From: Conoideocrella luteorostrata
Taxonomy: Eukaryota > Ascomycota > Sordariomycetes > Hypocreales > Clavicipitaceae
Assembly: GCA_032433595.1 (NCBI GenBank)
Contig: JASWJB010000344.1
Location: 1 to 44,093 of the forward strand
Length of the DNA stretch: 44,093 nt
Reading direction: 5' to 3'
Part shown: piece by piece, positions 1 to 10,635 of the stretch
Numbering within the stretch: position 1 is the stretch's first letter
Layout: each line of letters opens with the position of its first letter
Translations under genes and position numbers: made by a program
Notes under the pieces: generated by a model
What the model saw: only the letters and a program-made list of their open reading frames with translations
Database searches by the model: none
Told to the model about the DNA's origin: nothing

Positions 1-89
1 TTTAAAAAAAAAATTTATAGTCGCTAAGGCATTATCTCTTGCGAAGTTAATGCCACCTCGATGGGCTCAGTTAAACTGTCCCCCGCTTG
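1..89 (+). mobile_element. Right end of a MITE copy cut by the window edge
   Basis: These bases match the right half of the complete element at 28000-28255. They carry an A/T-rich stretch, then the block TCGCTAAGGCATTATCTC, then a terminal inverted repeat ending in CTGTCCCCCGCTTG at position 89. The next five bases, 90-94, read GTTGG, which resembles the GTAGG flanks of the other two copies. This copy has one extra G inside the terminal repeat (ATGGGCTCAG rather than ATGGCTCAG). Nothing coding is visible. The left half lies outside the window. Confidence 0.85.
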
Positions 90-94
90 GTTGG

Positions 95-722
95 CTGCCC
101 GCCTCAGGATAGCGAATTAGTCGAGAAGTTTGTCGGTGACCAACCAGAATTCCCTTGACGGCCTTTGCCATCTTCCAACACCGTGTTTGCATATCCCATA
201 CGTACCTGATCTACATGTACATACGCCAACCGAAGTGTTCGTGTACCATTGCGCCTCTGCAGTCCCCACCTCCATGTCAAAGTTAAGTAAATATGGGGCA
301 AAATGCCTCATTAGCACATGCCACCCAAAATCCGACACATGTCTGTTTACTCCGTACTAGTTGTTCTATTTGACTTCGCCTTCGTCAAAGCAATGGACCG
401 ACTGAACTGCAGAATTGCAAGCGCAGCTAGCGACAAAGGGCCCAGCATCGAACCGGTCGATTTTTCCCTCACGGACAGTCCATTGCAATCGCCACCGCCG
501 GTTACTTCGCCAGTCCGGCATTTCAACGTCCATCTATACTCTAGAACAGAACTTTGCTCTACGCCGACCCGGGTCCAGTTCTGTAAGCCGAGCAAATAAC
601 CTGCAGCTTCGGTTGGTTCCACTACGGAGTAATTATACTGCTGTTTGGACAGCACGTTACGTCGTCCCCCCCTCATGCGTATACTGTATGTAGTTTGATC
701 TGATAGACACCAGCGTCGGCGC
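95..722. other. Intergenic region upstream of the acyl-CoA synthetase gene
   Basis: I see no convincing gene here. The short open frames overlap on both strands and show no domain. It carries two copies of the dispersed motif, TACTCCGTAC at 348-357 and TACGGAGTA at 623-631. The promoter and 5' leader of the gene starting at 723 must lie within it. Confidence 0.6.
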
Positions 723-2737
723 ATGTCGTTGCGCCGGGTTTTGCCCATGACAGTCCGTCATAAGCTTCCACCGGTCTTCCGGCGCTTATCATCTTTATCC
801 CTCACTTCACCTATTTCTTCCTCCTCTTCGCGTCCTTGTCGTTTGTTTTCGCCTTTCCGGCCCTCCACAGGTCTGTCTCTCTCTAGAATGCTGTCAACCT
901 GTTTGCCCCGTCTGCCTATATTTGAGGCCATCGCGAAGCATGACCCGGAATCAACCGCGGTGATCCATTCGGCATCTGGCAGATCTTTCACATACGGCGA
1001 ATTGCTAAGAGATGTTCGACGAGTACGGGGACGATTTCTCGAAGCCAGCGGGAGGAAGGACTTGGAGGGAGAGCGGATCGCGTTTCTTGTCGAGAACAGC
1101 TACGACTATGTGGGTGAGTCCTGGGCATAAAGAATTTCTCCAGCGGCCGGGTATCAGGCTAACTGTTATTCCAAAGTGACTCTGCTTGCTGCGCTTGCTT
1201 CAGGATCCATCGCAGTCCCGATGTCTCCAGCATTCCCAGCTCCGGAGCTACAGTACATTCTTGACCACAGCGAAGCATCACTACTAGTGTCCTCTTCCAA
1301 GTTCGCATCCAAGGCGCAAGAGGTATTAGCCACAGAACTGGTTGCCAAACCGCCGCATCTGGAGCTGCGCAAGATCGACGGCAATAGGAAAGAGGAACCG
1401 AATGTAGTTACTTTGGATGGTCGGGATGCAGCAGCTGCAGGGCTAATGCTGTACACCTCTGGTACAACAAACAGACCGGTACGTTGACTAGATCGTTTTC
1501 ATCTTTGCATTGACGTCGGTGCTGATCCAAGCTCTAGAAAGGAGTTTTGATACCGCAATCAGCCCTAACATCCCAGGCTCAATCTCTCATAGAAGCATGG
1601 AATTACACGCCGACAGACCACCTTCTCCATGTTCTCCCTCTCCACCATATCCACGGCACCGTCAATGCCGTCATCACACCACTCTTTGCCGGCTCCTCCA
1701 TAGAGTTCATGTTCCCCTTCAACGCAGACGCAGTGTGGAAGCGTCTCGCAGCACCGTTCCTACCCTGCAATGGCACAAACGGCGGCACTGGCGGGAAACC
1801 GCCAAAACCAAAAGTTACATTCTTCACCGTTGTGCCAACGGTATACAGCCGCCTCTTAGCAAGTCACAAAACACTCTCCTCAGATCTCCAAAGGGCCACT
1901 CGTGAAGCCATCTCCCCCCAAAATCTGCGCGTCAATATCTCAGGATCTGCCGCCCTCCCAACACCCGTTAAAGCCGCTTGGCAAGACCTCTCCCACGGCA
2001 ATGTCCTCCTCGAACGGTACGGCATGACGGAAGTTGGAATGGCGCTCTCTTGTGGTCTAGATTTCTCCGATCGCGTCGACGCCAGCGTCGGCTGGCCCTT
2101 GCCCTCTGTCCAAGCTCGTCTCGTTGACGTCGACACGGGCGAAATCATCCAACCCGGCCAGGATGTCGATTCCAACGGCCGCGAACGCTCCGGCGAGATC
2201 CAACTTCGCGGGCCAACCATCTTCCAAGAATACTGGCGCAATCCAGAAGCCACCGCCAAGGAATTTATCCTCGACCCAGACAATCAAGGCCGGTGGTTCA
2301 AAACTGGCGATGTGGCCGTTCGCCGCTCCATCACGTCGGCTTCCTACAGCCAACCCTGGACTAAGGGCCCTCTGTACTTCATCCAGGGTCGTTTGACAGC
2401 CGATATCATCAAAACCGGCGGCGAGAAAGTATCTGCTCTCGAGGTCGAACGTGAACTCCTCTCTTTACCCGAAGTCTCTGAGGCTGCCGTCGTGGCTGTT
2501 CCCAGCGGCAACTGGGGCCAGAAGGTGGGTGCGGTCATCATCCTCAACAAAGACATCGTTCAGAAGTGGACACCATTGGAAATGCGGCGCGCCTTGAAGA
2601 GTAGGTTGGCAAACTACAAAATACCCCAGGTGTTAAAGATCGTGGAGCATATTTCAAGGAATGCTATGGGGAAGATTAATAAGAAGCAGCTCGTAAAGGA
2701 GATCTTTGCGGATGAATATAGTGGGGATGAGACGTGA
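723..2737 (+). CDS. Malonyl-CoA/acyl-CoA synthetase, ACSF3-like, probably mitochondrial
   Basis: Three exons, 723-1113, 1177-1478 and 1538-2737, give 630 residues. Introns start GTGAGT and GTACGT and end AAG and TAG. This is an ANL-superfamily adenylating enzyme. The ATP-binding loop TSGTTNRPKGV straddles intron 2 (about residues 224-234), YGMTEVGMA lies near 391, WFKTGD near 480, the hinge GRLTADIIKTGGEKVSALE near 515, and a late NAMGKINK lysine motif near 615. The segments HHIHGTVNA and SGSAALP resemble the ACSF3/MatB malonyl-CoA synthetase subgroup, which makes malonyl-CoA from malonate. The first ~65 residues are rich in Arg and Ser with almost no acidic residues, as in a mitochondrial presequence, and the C-terminus lacks a PTS1. 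Downstream ATGs at 750 and 888 are alternative starts. The malonate preference is inferred from family resemblance. Confidence 0.9.
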
Positions 2738-3339
2738 GCAGTGTGTAACAACCAACTTGAGAGCATTTTAAGCCTTCAATTCTGTAATTTTGTTTCTCTT
2801 CTCTTTTCACGACAGATTTCTTGGATAATTAGAAAATACATGCACAGGTGGTAAAATAGATAGATGTGTACAGAGAGTCAGTACATAGACAATACATGCA
2901 AGCGATAAAGTCGTCCAATTGCATTTATAACAGAAACAAGTGTGTTTTAAAGACTGGCTGCATCAAGGAAGTTGATTTCGGTTCCACCATTCCTGGTCAA
3001 AGTCCGACAGGCAACTCCCGAGATGCTATCCATCTAAGCAAAGTTACAATAGGACTTCCCTGCCAACGCCGCCGTGCAACCATAAACAGTGTCTTTCCTT
3101 TTCGTCAGATGCAGTACGAAACTTCTAAATAGAATCCCCAGTCGCTAATAATAAGCATCTATAAACGGCACAACAGTATGACCATTCGAGAGCATTTGAT
3201 GTCAATCGTCAAGGCCGTCGTGCTCAACGCAATGATGGAACAAAGGGGATCCCAGTACGTCAGTGAGTATCTGGTTGTTAGTAATGTCCGTATTTCTTCG
3301 ATTCCCTCAGCGCCATGAGTCCCCCTCAATACCCGTAGT
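2738..3339. other. Spacer between convergent 3' ends
   Basis: The spacer separates the stop codons of the acyl-CoA synthetase (plus strand) and eIF4E (minus strand). It should hold both 3' UTRs and polyadenylation sites. No conserved open frame or repeat is apparent. Confidence 0.6.
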
Positions 3340-4228
3340 CTACACAACAAACTTGGCCTTGGCTCTCGTACTTCCAGCATGCGCACTATCGGTATGACCA
3401 GAGAACTCAACCTGTTCACTGCTAGGAAGTTCTAGAACTTCTTTGAAGCGATGGCCAATGGACATGAGAATATCCTTGCCTTTCTCGCTGCTGCGTCCTT
3501 TGCCACCAGCAACATCGCCATCGCCACGACCCGAAATGCTCTTGCCAATGGTGCGAGTCCAGACACCGATACGGAAGAAGGCCTTACGGACGTTGACAAC
3601 AACACCCATGACCTCGCCGTCGTCCTCTTCCTCCAAGGTCTCGCCAATGGCACCCATCATGACCTGCAGCCAGAGACGGTCGACGTCGACATTACGCTTT
3701 TCCTTGTATTGGTAGGACCACTTGCCACCGTGCTTATTTTGGGGGTCTTCCCACTCGGGTCGCACACCGGCCTTGAACAGATGATAGTCGGACTTTAGGG
3801 CAAGCTCGGAGACAGCGGCAACATTGTTCTGCTTAGAGTTAGGCAATGGCAACGAGTTTGGCCTTGGGTTCGTATGTAGCCACTTACGTAGACTCCCCAG
3901 AACTCTTCGACGGAGTCGAAAGTGATGACCTCCTTCAGCAAGTCGTTCCAGTTATCGCCCTATGGATTCAAGTTAGTACTTGCTCGCATAGGTGAGATGG
4001 AAGTTAATATCATTTTCTCACCTTCCCGCTTGGAGGCTTAGTAAACCACAGCGTCCACTTGTTCTGGAGAGGGTGTTTGACGTTAAAGTTATCCTTGTCA
4101 TGGAAGACGGTGACAGGTTTGTCGCTCTGGACGGCATCAGAGCCTTCGCTCTTGCCGTTGGGCGAGATGGGGATCGTCGAAAGATCGACTTGCTGGTCCA
4201 TGTTTGGGGTTTCTACTGCAGTAGCCAT
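3340..4228 (-). CDS. Translation initiation factor eIF4E, mRNA cap-binding protein
   Basis: Three exons on the minus strand, 4228-4022, 3959-3888 and 3828-3340, encode 255 residues. Both introns have canonical donors (GTGAGA, GTAAGT) and acceptors. The protein binds the 5' m7G cap and recruits eIF4G to begin translation. The cap-stacking tryptophans align with W73 (in GDNWNDLL) and W119 followed by E120 (in RPEWEDPQ). W90 in EEFWGVYNN matches the conserved eIF4G-facing tryptophan. The basic segment WTRTIGKSISGRG fits the phosphate-contacting region. I chose the ATG at 4228 (MATAVETPN); the frame is open ten more codons upstream but has no ATG there. The first ~45 residues are a variable, probably disordered tail, as is usual in fungi. 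It may be one of several eIF4E paralogues. Confidence 0.95.
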
Positions 4229-5046
4229 ATCGTAGAGTTGACTTTGACGGTTTTCCAACGTCGGAGTTGATTAGATTCGGACGAGTATGAGTGATGAAGA
4301 CGGCTGGAACGATTTCGATCGAGGTGGGGCTTGCGACTCTTTATGTTTTGGAGGTCAGCCGTGGCGGTAGTCAGAAAAGAAAATAGATCGGCTGCTTCTT
4401 TCCTAGGGTGAAAAATATGATGCAAGATGCAAATTTGCGCCAGGCAAAGTAGTGCGTTCTTGCAAAGGGCTGTGTCCAGTAGGTTGAAGCGCGAGGTTAG
4501 ATGGAAGTTACGACCTGCAATTGACCAAAGCCAACAGAAAAAATGACTTGGTGGCAGGAGCGGCCGCCGAGTCTACGTCGCCAATTGCCCCACAACCATT
4601 GCTCGAGAAGTAATGCCTGATAATTGGGGCAACAAATTCCATCCTACCCTGCATGACAATGCCAGCTAGGAAGCCTTTCTGTGACACCTCAATCGGCATG
4701 TAATTCCATGCCTGCTTCAGATCTTTCTTTGTCTACTCTGCTGCCGGAGACTTTTTCTATAAAGCTCCTCTCTATTGACGTCGCTGCTTCGAAAAGTCAT
4801 AACCTTACTTACTCGAAGTCAAAGTTCAAATTCATGTGACTCATTATTTTATTACAGGCTTCCACTTCAAATTGTTTCTTGCGCTCATTTTCAACTCTTC
4901 GTAATTGTCTACATCAACGCTCGCTTGATCTACAGCTACTAAAACAGCATTTACAATAGTCTCCATCACTCATCACACGTCGTTACTCTCATACCCGCCC
5001 CTTCGGGCCTCACCAGCCTCAGAGAGCTGCCACCGCTACCAGGCTC
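4229..5046. other. Promoter and leader region of eIF4E, 3' region of the protease gene
   Basis: The two flanking genes lie in tandem on the minus strand, so this stretch should hold the eIF4E promoter and 5' UTR and the protease 3' UTR. A CRE-like TGACGTCG is present at 4776-4783. I see no open frame worth calling. Confidence 0.5.
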
Positions 5047-5921
5047 TCACGCACGATAGTACTGATACTGGCTGCGAGCACGTTTACCCTGGCCGGCGGT
5101 GAAGCGGTCACGACATTTGCCATAGGCCATGAAGTTGTGTACAGCATCTTTGCCAGGGAGGGTTGGGCAGGTGTCTTGCTTCTCATCACAGCTCCAGCTC
5201 TTCTGACAGGCGGGAGTGTCACTAACATGGTCGCCATCACCCTTGCAACCACCTTGGAAGGTGTGATAGAGACCCAGCCAGTGGCCGACTTCGTGAGTGG
5301 TAGTTTGACCATTAGTCATTTGGTCCTGTCGGATTGTGCATCCATCTCTGGTAAGCACGTCGCCTTTGGCGCCGCTAGTAGGAAAGTAGCATTGACCGTT
5401 GATCTGACCACTGGTAGACGAACGGACAGTGTTGACATAGTAGAGGTTAAGGGTCTTGTAGTTGCCCTTACGAAGTTTCTTTTTCATGGCCATGTCATTT
5501 TTGCCACTTGCCCAATCCTTGTTGACGGTGTAGTCGATGCTCTTCAGGCTGAACTGAAATCCCATGTTGCGGTAGTCCGCGTTCATGTCGGCGATGGTGC
5601 TACGGATATCCTTGTCCTATGTCTTGTCTTAGCAATTTTGGAGTCGAAAGACCAACAAAGTATCATTTGGCTGCATGAATTTACCTTGGCATATTCGTTT
5701 TTGGACTTGGCCACAACGTGAACGTACACGGGAACGTTCACATTCGCTTGAGCAGCAAACTCGTTGGCATTTATCATGGTCTCGTTGACAGCCATCAGCT
5801 TAGCGACAGCAATATGCTCCTCAGTAGGCTCAGGAGCACCACATTCGCCATTGTTAACAGCCGCGCCCATGACCGCGGCGGCCATGGAGGCTGCAATGAG
5901 AAGGATATTCTTCAAAGCCAT
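5047..5921 (-). CDS. Secreted zinc metalloprotease, family M43 (pappalysin/MEP1-like)
   Basis: Two exons, 5921-5685 and 5616-5047, give 268 residues. The intron begins GTAAAT and ends ATAG. An N-terminal signal peptide is evident (MALKNILLIAASMAAAVMGA, cleavage near residue 20). The metzincin zinc site HEVGHWLGLYH supplies H187, E188, H191 and H197. SDTPA and the Met-turn segment NFMAYGKC follow, as in the M43B family of extracellular fungal proteases. Most relatives have Asp after the Met-turn methionine (NFMDY); this one has Ala, and the loop after it is short. Paired cysteines suggest disulfides in a secreted enzyme. A TATA box lies 97 bp upstream of the ATG. The substrate is unknown; such enzymes commonly degrade host or substrate protein. 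Confidence 0.92.
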
Positions 5922-6017
5922 TGTAACTTGTAAACAAAGTGAGATGAAACGGAGTTGGAGATATTCAGATGAGTGATGCCAAAAAAATAAAATAGAATTA
6001 TTGCTGACAGCCCATGT

Positions 6018-6026
6018 CTTTATATA
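6018..6026 (-). promoter_or_regulatory. TATA box of the M43 protease gene
   Basis: On the minus strand these bases read TATATAAAG, 97 bp before the start codon at 5921. The position and consensus fit a fungal TATA element. Transcription starts were not observed, so this is a motif call only. Confidence 0.5.
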
Positions 6027-7563
6027 ATAATGATCAACAGCACGAACAAGAACATACATACATAGCCCTAATAGATATGACTCGGATCAGGCCCCCTGCA
6101 ACTCGGAAAAGCGCAACCTTCTCTTTGTGGAAGGCCAAGCCCTCATTTTGTAAGTGAATGGTCTATTCTTGACATTCTAGAGGTTGGTTCGCATGTCAGC
6201 CGGTCCGAGAATGCATCCATGCCACATCACTCCGTGCCCCATGCTCCGTACAATGGAATAGAGGCCTGAATTAATGAGGCTGACAATCCAGCCTGAATCA
6301 TCCTAGATCAAAAGCACGGTGTTAATTGAGCCTGACGGATGTAGAAATCGACATCCTGGAGCAAGCGCAGAATAAAGAGGACCCCACTCGAGCAAATCTC
6401 ACCTTTGTGCTTGCCGTCTGATCTACGGAGGCTGACTGGCCAAAAGCCCTCCCCTTATGGCTTGAATAAGCAGTATTCAACACTACTCCGTAGTTAGTGC
6501 CTTGCCAAGCCTCGCTCCGTGGTTTGTAGTGGGGATCTGCAGTGCAAGCATCTACTAGGCCATGATAAAAAAAAGAAGCTCCGGGGCTGAGCTGTGGCAA
6601 GTTGGAGATATCATTGGCTGCCAGCTGAATAAGACTATAGAGGACGACGTTTTCGTGTGCATGGCCCTCGGTCGGAGGTCGCGAACACGATTCGCATACT
6701 CGCCTCAGCCCAAGCCACTATATTGACGATCCTTTCGCAGCCCTATCACAGCGAATATACTTCCAAGTCATGCTTAAATTTATACCCCCTGCATTGGGCA
6801 GCCTCAAAAACGTTTCCATTTCAGCTCTGCTCTTTCGTTAGCTGCTGCAACACGAATGCAGGTGCAATGTGTGGACCAATCGACTCTCACCGTCAGGCTT
6901 ATAAGGCGACTTAAATGATTACATGTGCTTCCCCTCGGTTTCTCGCCGGCTTGTTCCCTTACTGGGAAGGTGATAAGTCACCAGGATCGGTTCTCACAGA
7001 CCAGATGAAACCCTAATTTACGAGTTGGAGTACTGGCGGAGGTATTCGAGGACCGAATGCGATCTAAATTCTTCCGTGTAGTGTGATGCTTGGTTGAGCA
7101 GGTCGCGGTGGGTAATAGTGCGAGCATCCTTGTCAAAGAAAGCAGAACTGTGAGGATATGAAATGTTAGTTAAATTCCGGTTTGATAAAATGCTACAGAA
7201 GCGATACCGACGCGGTGTTGACCCTTAGTCGGAAAGATTATGCCCCGCATGTACCACCGGATGACTTGAAGGATTCGGCACGTGTTGGAAACAAATAGTT
7301 GACTTGTCGAGCTGCCTAATAGGGGGCACGAAACGGTCGCTGTCTATGGCTGCGGCGCTGCTTGTTTTAGCTTGTGTTAGCTACTCTTCTTTTGCGTTAA
7401 CAGCAACTATGCATCTACCTATCCTCTGGACGTTTTTGTGAAGTCAAAGTCAGACTCAATGACGCGCTGGTGGTAAGTTCACAAGGTGAAAGAAGATTTC
7501 CCGTTGATAAGATGAAAGCTTTAGATATTCAAATAAGTAAAGTCCTTCACAACAACAAGGAAA
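6027..7563. other. Long intergenic region with one possible coding relic
   Basis: No complete gene is visible in about 1.5 kb. One TACTCCGTA motif lies at 6484-6492. On the minus strand, an open stretch of about 45 codons ends at a TAA at 7018-7020 and contains AFFDKDARTITHRDLLNQ. It is preceded by a splice-acceptor-like CTAAC...TCACAG. It could be a last exon or a gene remnant, but I could not link it to an upstream exon. Confidence 0.5.
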
Positions 7564-7647
7564 GCTTCCGTAGCTCAGTTGGTTAGAGCTTCGTACTAAT
7601 AAACGTTAGTCATGCGAAGGTCGCAGGTTCAAGCCCTGCCGGGAGCA
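7564..7647 (+). tRNA. tRNA with anticodon AAT (Ile by sequence), containing a 10-nt intron
   Basis: A full cloverleaf can be drawn. The acceptor stem is GCTTCCG with CGGGAGC, with discriminator A at 7647. The D-stem is GCTC/GAGC, and the T-arm is GCAGG-TTCAAGC-CCTGC. The anticodon stem is TCGTA (7591-7595) with TGCGA (7613-7617). The loop reads CT-AAT-A, then a 10-nt intron at 7602-7611 in the canonical place after position 37, then A38. The anticodon AAT at 7598-7600 decodes isoleucine. A body like this can also occur on elongator Met tRNAs (CAT), so the isotype needs checking. A T5 pol III terminator follows at 7674. Confidence 0.85.
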
Positions 7648-7673
7648 GATCGTTCCAAGATGCTTTCCATTTC

Positions 7674-7678
7674 TTTTT
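7674..7678 (+). terminator. RNA polymerase III terminator of the tRNA gene
   Basis: A run of five T residues lies 26 bp after the mature tRNA end. It is the first T-run of that length downstream and fits the pol III termination signal. Confidence 0.6.
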
Positions 7679-7915
7679 GCTGGTTGCTTCCAGCATACTA
7701 TTTTTTTGCGAATCTAATTCACTCAATAAAATTTTTTTATACTTCATTTTAAACCAAGTCCTGCTGGAGCAGAGACCTTCTTGCTGCGTGTGGTCATTTG
7801 GTCACGGCTCCGCGCGCCTTCCTTTCTGGCGTAAGACACAAGTTGTTATGGCAAGGGACTAGCGACAATACGTCGTATTTCCATTCAAACAACAATGTTG
7901 CTCTGTAAGCAAACA

Positions 7916-8927
7916 CTACTGCGGCTTCCAAACACTAAGCATGTCAGCTCCTCTGCCAGCTTCGTATGACCGTGCCGGCCTAAAATATGCGATCCTTCTG
8001 AATGGCCCACCCGCGCCTGCACCAGTCTCCGGCCCTGGCTCATGTAGAACTCCATCCTTCCCCTCTGCGAGAAGATTCCAGTGGACTCCCCGAAGACCCC
8101 ATGGAGGCCCAGTGGCTTTCAGATCCTTGTACATGGGGAACTCGAGGCAAACGAGCACACCGCTTGGGGCGACAAGTTCTCTCATCCTGCGAGCCCAGTC
8201 CTTCCGCATTTCAGGTAGCAATGCGCAGAGAAACTACAGATTGCGCCAAGTATCAGCTTCTACTGTATTGGGGCATCAAGAACGGAGCAATGATAGAGCC
8301 TTGACAACCTACCGTGTAATCGTAAATTAGATCGAAACCCTCCCATTCGTCTTCAGCAAGTGTCCTCTCCCAATCGCGAGCGAAGAAATCTCCAGCGATA
8401 ATCTTGACAGCACCGGGCTGTGTTCCAGACCATGACTCATCACCAATATTATAACCCTGTGGATGTTCTAGTTCCTTTGTGGCGTGATGTCGAGCGACTT
8501 CTGCTCCTTTTGCAGATACTTCGAGACCGTAGACATCGAAGCCATGCAAAGCGAGCATTGCTACATCATAGCCCCTCCCGCAGCCCTGACTATCGCGTCA
8601 ATAGAGATCCTTGTCAAGTGATTATTGAGGCAAACTGAAGGACGAACAGGGATAAAGGCACGAAGTCGTCTACCATGGGGGGGAGCACACAAAACATCCG
8701 GTTTGGATTCAATGTAATCAATTAGGGCTGGAGAAGGCATCCCACGGTCCCAGAGGTCGTTTTCGGAGGATTCCCAGAGTGAGTCCCATCCATCGCTCTG
8801 CTGTTCCCGAGATCTGATTAAAGTTACTTACTACTGGAGCGATTTTCAAATTGGATTCGTGGCTTGGTTACCTGTTTGCGAAGTGAGACACAAGGCGACC
8901 GGGCGGTTCAGGGGCGTGATTGGCCAT
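7916..8927 (-). CDS. Thiol/thiopurine S-methyltransferase-family protein (SAM-dependent)
   Basis: Four exons, 8927-8872, 8813-8648, 8585-8313 and 8233-7916, encode 270 residues. The phases are consistent across all three introns. Intron 2 has an unusual donor, GTTCGT. The protein belongs to the TPMT/thiocyanate methyltransferase fold group. W-D-R-G-M-P-S-P-A-L precedes the SAM-binding motif I, FIPGCGRGYDVAML (about residues 72-85). GFDVYGLEVS then carries the acidic ribose-binding position, and FDLIYDYTFLCALLP lies at the third exon junction. Family members methylate sulfur, thiocyanate or halide acceptors using SAM; the acceptor here cannot be told from sequence. No signal peptide or membrane segment is present, so it is probably cytosolic. 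The short first exon (18 codons plus two bases) starts MANHAPEPPGRL. Confidence 0.9.
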
Positions 8928-10523
8928 GGGTGTTTTGTGAGGATATCGACGTCCTACGATCCTGATTCCTAATTGTGGGCTGAGTATACAGCTTTTCCAC
9001 CTAGTGAAGGGCGACGGAGTGATATCCGACTTGCAACTAATAGGATACACGAGTTCCGTGACATCGGCACCATGTTTGGACGCGGAGAAAAGGAATGGCC
9101 ACAGTCCATGCTCCGCTCGCCCCCATACTCTTTTCCCCCACCAAAATGGATCTGTAGCTTTTCTCCACCAGGCACCAAGCTGTCGGTGTCTGTCGCTCCA
9201 GGTCCAATACCCGTTATCCATGGCATTTACAGAGTTAGAGTGCTTACTGATGAATCTCTCGCGAAGAAGGCTGAATAACACCATCTACTAGTCATAGGCT
9301 ACAAAGTCGAGTAAGACACGTCTTTGATTGCATTCTCGTCAAGGTAGCCGGTCTGTCCCGAGCCTCTTGTCTCTCGTCATTGAACTAAGGATCCCACCTT
9401 ACGGAGTACTACCATCAGCTTTTAGAGCGTATACTGGCTTATGCAGGTACTCCGGCCTCCGCACCTTGCATCGATCCCGCCTCGCGTCCGGATACCTTTT
9501 CCTCACCGAGACATGATCAACAAGCTTATTTGGGCGGCGTTGTTCACTATTGTCTCAGCCTTTTTTCTCTCTTCCTTGTTAAATTCTGCCAGACCCGAGA
9601 CCGCCTGTAAAGCCACATGTCGCGAATCTGATCCAGGAGCGCTTAATATTGGCTAACCAAAAGCCTCTCGGACAACTGCACCGAATTATAATCGGAGCTC
9701 CTATCACTCACAGCGGCGTAAGGTCTATTTGCTATGCGCGTAATCAGCCACCAAGGCTGTTTTCCAGGACTACTGACTATAAATTCCCCAGAAAGCCTGT
9801 TGTCGGTGCAGTGAAGCAAGTTGTAAATGAAGGCGACTAATGAGGCTCAGCCCCATGTAGGATTTCGCTCTGTCAGCAATTAGCGCGACCTGATTTCGCA
9901 CATAGCACATGGCTTTGGTGTGGCGAATGCTATCATAGGACAGGCTGGTAAGGAAACTAATAATAGCTCGAGCTGAGCAGTCCTCTGATCCAACTTTTAT
10001 CTTTAGGGCTTGACAGCTGGGCGAAGCACACTGGCCCTTTGTCGCGACCGACAGAAATGAAGGGCTCAAGCATGGTTGGAGCCGCGGGCTATCTACCTGC
10101 AGGACCGTTCGAACCAGACCAATCAGCATCAAAACCAGGGGATGAAAGGACTGTGCTTGAAAAGTGTCAGGTTATAATGTGTAGCGTACTGAGCATGTCC
10201 GGCGCAAAACAAAGGCGAATGTCAGATTCGTGGGGGCTTGGCCACCCTGGTTGTGTTTTTGACTTCTTTTAGTAGCACGTGTGACTGAGTTGTCGTCTAT
10301 GTTGAGGATTCATGGCTTACTGAGGAATATTGCCAGCTATAACCTGGCTCGCCATACACATCTTACTGGCGAACGTTGCAATCGAGTGTACAACCCCTGA
10401 GCGGTTGTTAAATGGGCGTGGATCATGGTTACAGGCGCTCCACGACTAACGTAGATTGGGAAGTTGGTCGAAGGCGCATTGCAAGTAGTAAGAAGCCGGT
10501 GACTTTAGTTCCTTGGGATGTAA
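8928..10523. other. Divergent intergenic region between methyltransferase and neprosin genes
   Basis: About 1.6 kb without a gene I can support. It separates two divergently transcribed genes and so holds both promoters. The dispersed motif TACGGAGTACT occurs at 9400-9410. Open frames on either strand are short, lack ATG-domain logic and overlap each other. Confidence 0.5.
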
Positions 10524-10529
10524 TATAAA
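10524..10529 (+). promoter_or_regulatory. TATA box of the neprosin-like gene
   Basis: TATAAA lies 107 bp before the ATG at 10636, within GTAATATAAAGC. A pyrimidine- and A-rich leader without upstream ATG in a good context follows. This is a motif call only. Confidence 0.5.
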
Positions 10530-10635
10530 GCAACCACCGCGTTCTGGATAAATTTTTGTTTTTCGAATAGACTCATCATCACAGTTTCTAATTCACATCT
10601 TTCTTGTCAATTTCGTTCGAATATATACCTTCATC

